Assembly (NCBI GenBank): GCA_028872685.1 | Contig: JAPKEI010000186.1 | Span: 1 to 5,728, forward strand | Origin: Verrucomicrobiota bacterium | GTDB lineage: Bacteria > Verrucomicrobiota > Verrucomicrobiia > Limisphaerales > UBA1100 | Reading direction: 5' to 3' | DNA: 5,728 bases | Shown here: piece by piece, positions 4,965 through 5,728 of the stretch | Layout of the letters: the number at the start of each line of letters is the position of its first letter | Numbering within the stretch: the stretch's first letter is position 1 | Notes under the pieces: generated by a model | Database searches by the model: none | The model's input: only the letters and a program-made list of their open reading frames with translations | Told to the model about the DNA's origin: nothing | Position numbers and translations under genes: made by a program

Positions 4965-5728
4965 ATGTCACGCACCACCACCAAGATCATTATTGCCCAA
5001 GAGGATGGCACGGTGGTGGGGCAATATTTTCTGGGACAGGGAGAGCACCTGATTGGAAGGGAGGCTCATTGCACCATTCAGCTTGAAGCCACCCACGTCT
5101 CGCGCGAACACGCCAAGCTTATCATCAGTGCCGACGCCATTGAGATTGAGGATTTGGGTAGCACTTCAGGCACCTCGCTTGACGGCATTTCAGTAAAAGG
5201 CCGCATCCCCATTCAGCCCGGCCAGAAGCTGTGGATCAGCGATCTCTATATTGATATTGAGAGACAAGGCTTCGGCGGGCTGGTTGAAGGTTCCCGCTTG
5301 GGAGATAGCCGTTTCACCTTGAAACGCGAACTGGGCAAGGGCGGCATGGGCGCGGTGTGGTTGGCCTTGTATGAGGAAACACAGGAGAATTTTGCTTTAA
5401 AGCTCGTTTCCGGTGAAATCAGTCTCGATCCCAAATGCCTGAAGGAACTGCAGCGTGAGGTTAACAAGTCTCATAATCTGGTGCATCCGAACATTGTAAG
5501 GATGGGCTACTTCTGGAAGGAAGAGGGAGAGCCCGCCTTCATCAGCCTCGAATACGTGGATGGAACCGACCTGCATCAGCTCCGTTCCGACTCACCCAAT
5601 GGCCTGTTGGCATGGAAAGATATACAGACCTACATGTTGCAGCTGTGCGACGCGCTGGAATATGCGCACACCCAAAAGGTCGCCCACCGCGATATCAAGC
5701 CCTCCAATTTCATGATCGATACCGAGGG
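4965..5728 (+). CDS. FHA domain-Hanks-type Ser/Thr protein kinase, C-terminus beyond the window
   Basis: 254 complete codons from ATG 4965, open at the right edge. AGAGGG (4946-4951) lies 13 nt upstream, a slightly long spacing. Residues 27-99 are an FHA phosphothreonine-binding domain: IGRE with Arg 32, VSREHA (45-50) with Ser 46, Arg 47 and His 49, and DLGSTSGT (63-70), where the usual Asn of SxNG is Ser 68. From residue 118 a PknB-like kinase domain begins: glycine loop ELGKGGMGAVW (122-132), Lys 146 in FALKLV, helix-C Glu 165 in REV, HPNIV 174-178, hinge LEYVDG 195-200, and catalytic loop HRDIKPSN 241-248 with Asp 243 and Asn 248 (an RD kinase). The window stops before the DFG and activation loop. 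No membrane segment is seen in the part present, so the N-terminus is cytosolic. The FHA domain probably docks phosphothreonine, on the kinase itself or on substrates. All residues expected so far for activity are present. Confidence 0.93.
   Translation, partial: MSRTTTKIIIAQEDGTVVGQYFLGQGEHLIGREAHCTIQLEATHVSREHAKLIISADAIEIEDLGSTSGTSLDGISVKGRIPIQPGQKLWISDLYIDIERQGFGGLVEGSRLGDSRFTLKRELGKGGMGAVWLALYEETQENFALKLVSGEISLDPKCLKELQREVNKSHNLVHPNIVRMGYFWKEEGEPAFISLEYVDGTDLHQLRSDSPNGLLAWKDIQTYMLQLCDALEYAHTQKVAHRDIKPSNFMIDTE

Noticed and set aside
4231..4971. Long antisense reading frame (246 codons) over the aldehyde dehydrogenase end and the CBS gene
   Set aside because: It lies opposite two well-conserved proteins with intact motifs; its product is His/Arg-rich with no recognisable domain. 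It is a shadow of GC-rich codon usage.

Overview
The window carries six protein genes, two of them cut by the window edges, and no RNA gene, insertion sequence or CRISPR array. The likely source is a Gram-negative bacterium of moderately high GC. A secreted LTxxQ protein, two lipoproteins with YwqK/MORN_2-type repeats, and a Hanks-type kinase fused to an FHA domain together suggest the PVC group, perhaps Verrucomicrobiota. That placement is inference from gene style; there is no phylogenetic marker here.

Left part (1-2867) is an envelope block. A minus-strand gene (825 to beyond the left edge) encodes an exported protein with a Gln/Asn/Gly/Ser-rich linker and two copies of a charged helical LTxxQ module spaced exactly 90 residues apart. 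A 111-bp intergenic region separates it from a divergent plus-strand pair of lipoprotein genes (937-2064 and 2121-2867). The pair are paralogues. Each has a lipoprotein signal, an array of 24-residue YwqK-type repeats opening with PFTGK (nine full units in the first, two in the second), and a related C-terminal module (W-T-x-G ... F-G-x-P-D ... G-G ... V-Y-x-N). That module recalls small outer-membrane lipoprotein folds of the BamE/SmpA type.

Right part (2946-5728) has three plus-strand genes in close order. The first is a complete NAD-type aldehyde dehydrogenase with all catalytic residues. The second is a small two-CBS-domain protein whose first nucleotide-site Asp is replaced by His. The third is an FHA domain-Ser/Thr kinase fusion truncated by the right edge just after the HRDIKPSN catalytic loop. 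Gaps of 43 and 17 nt fit co-transcription of these three, though their functions do not form an obvious pathway.

The most noteworthy content is the lipoprotein pair: same architecture, very different repeat number, and a switch from His-type to Tyr-type units inside the longer array. No defence system, toxin or other clearly new machinery is visible. The truncated kinase and the left-edge gene limit what can be said about the flanks.
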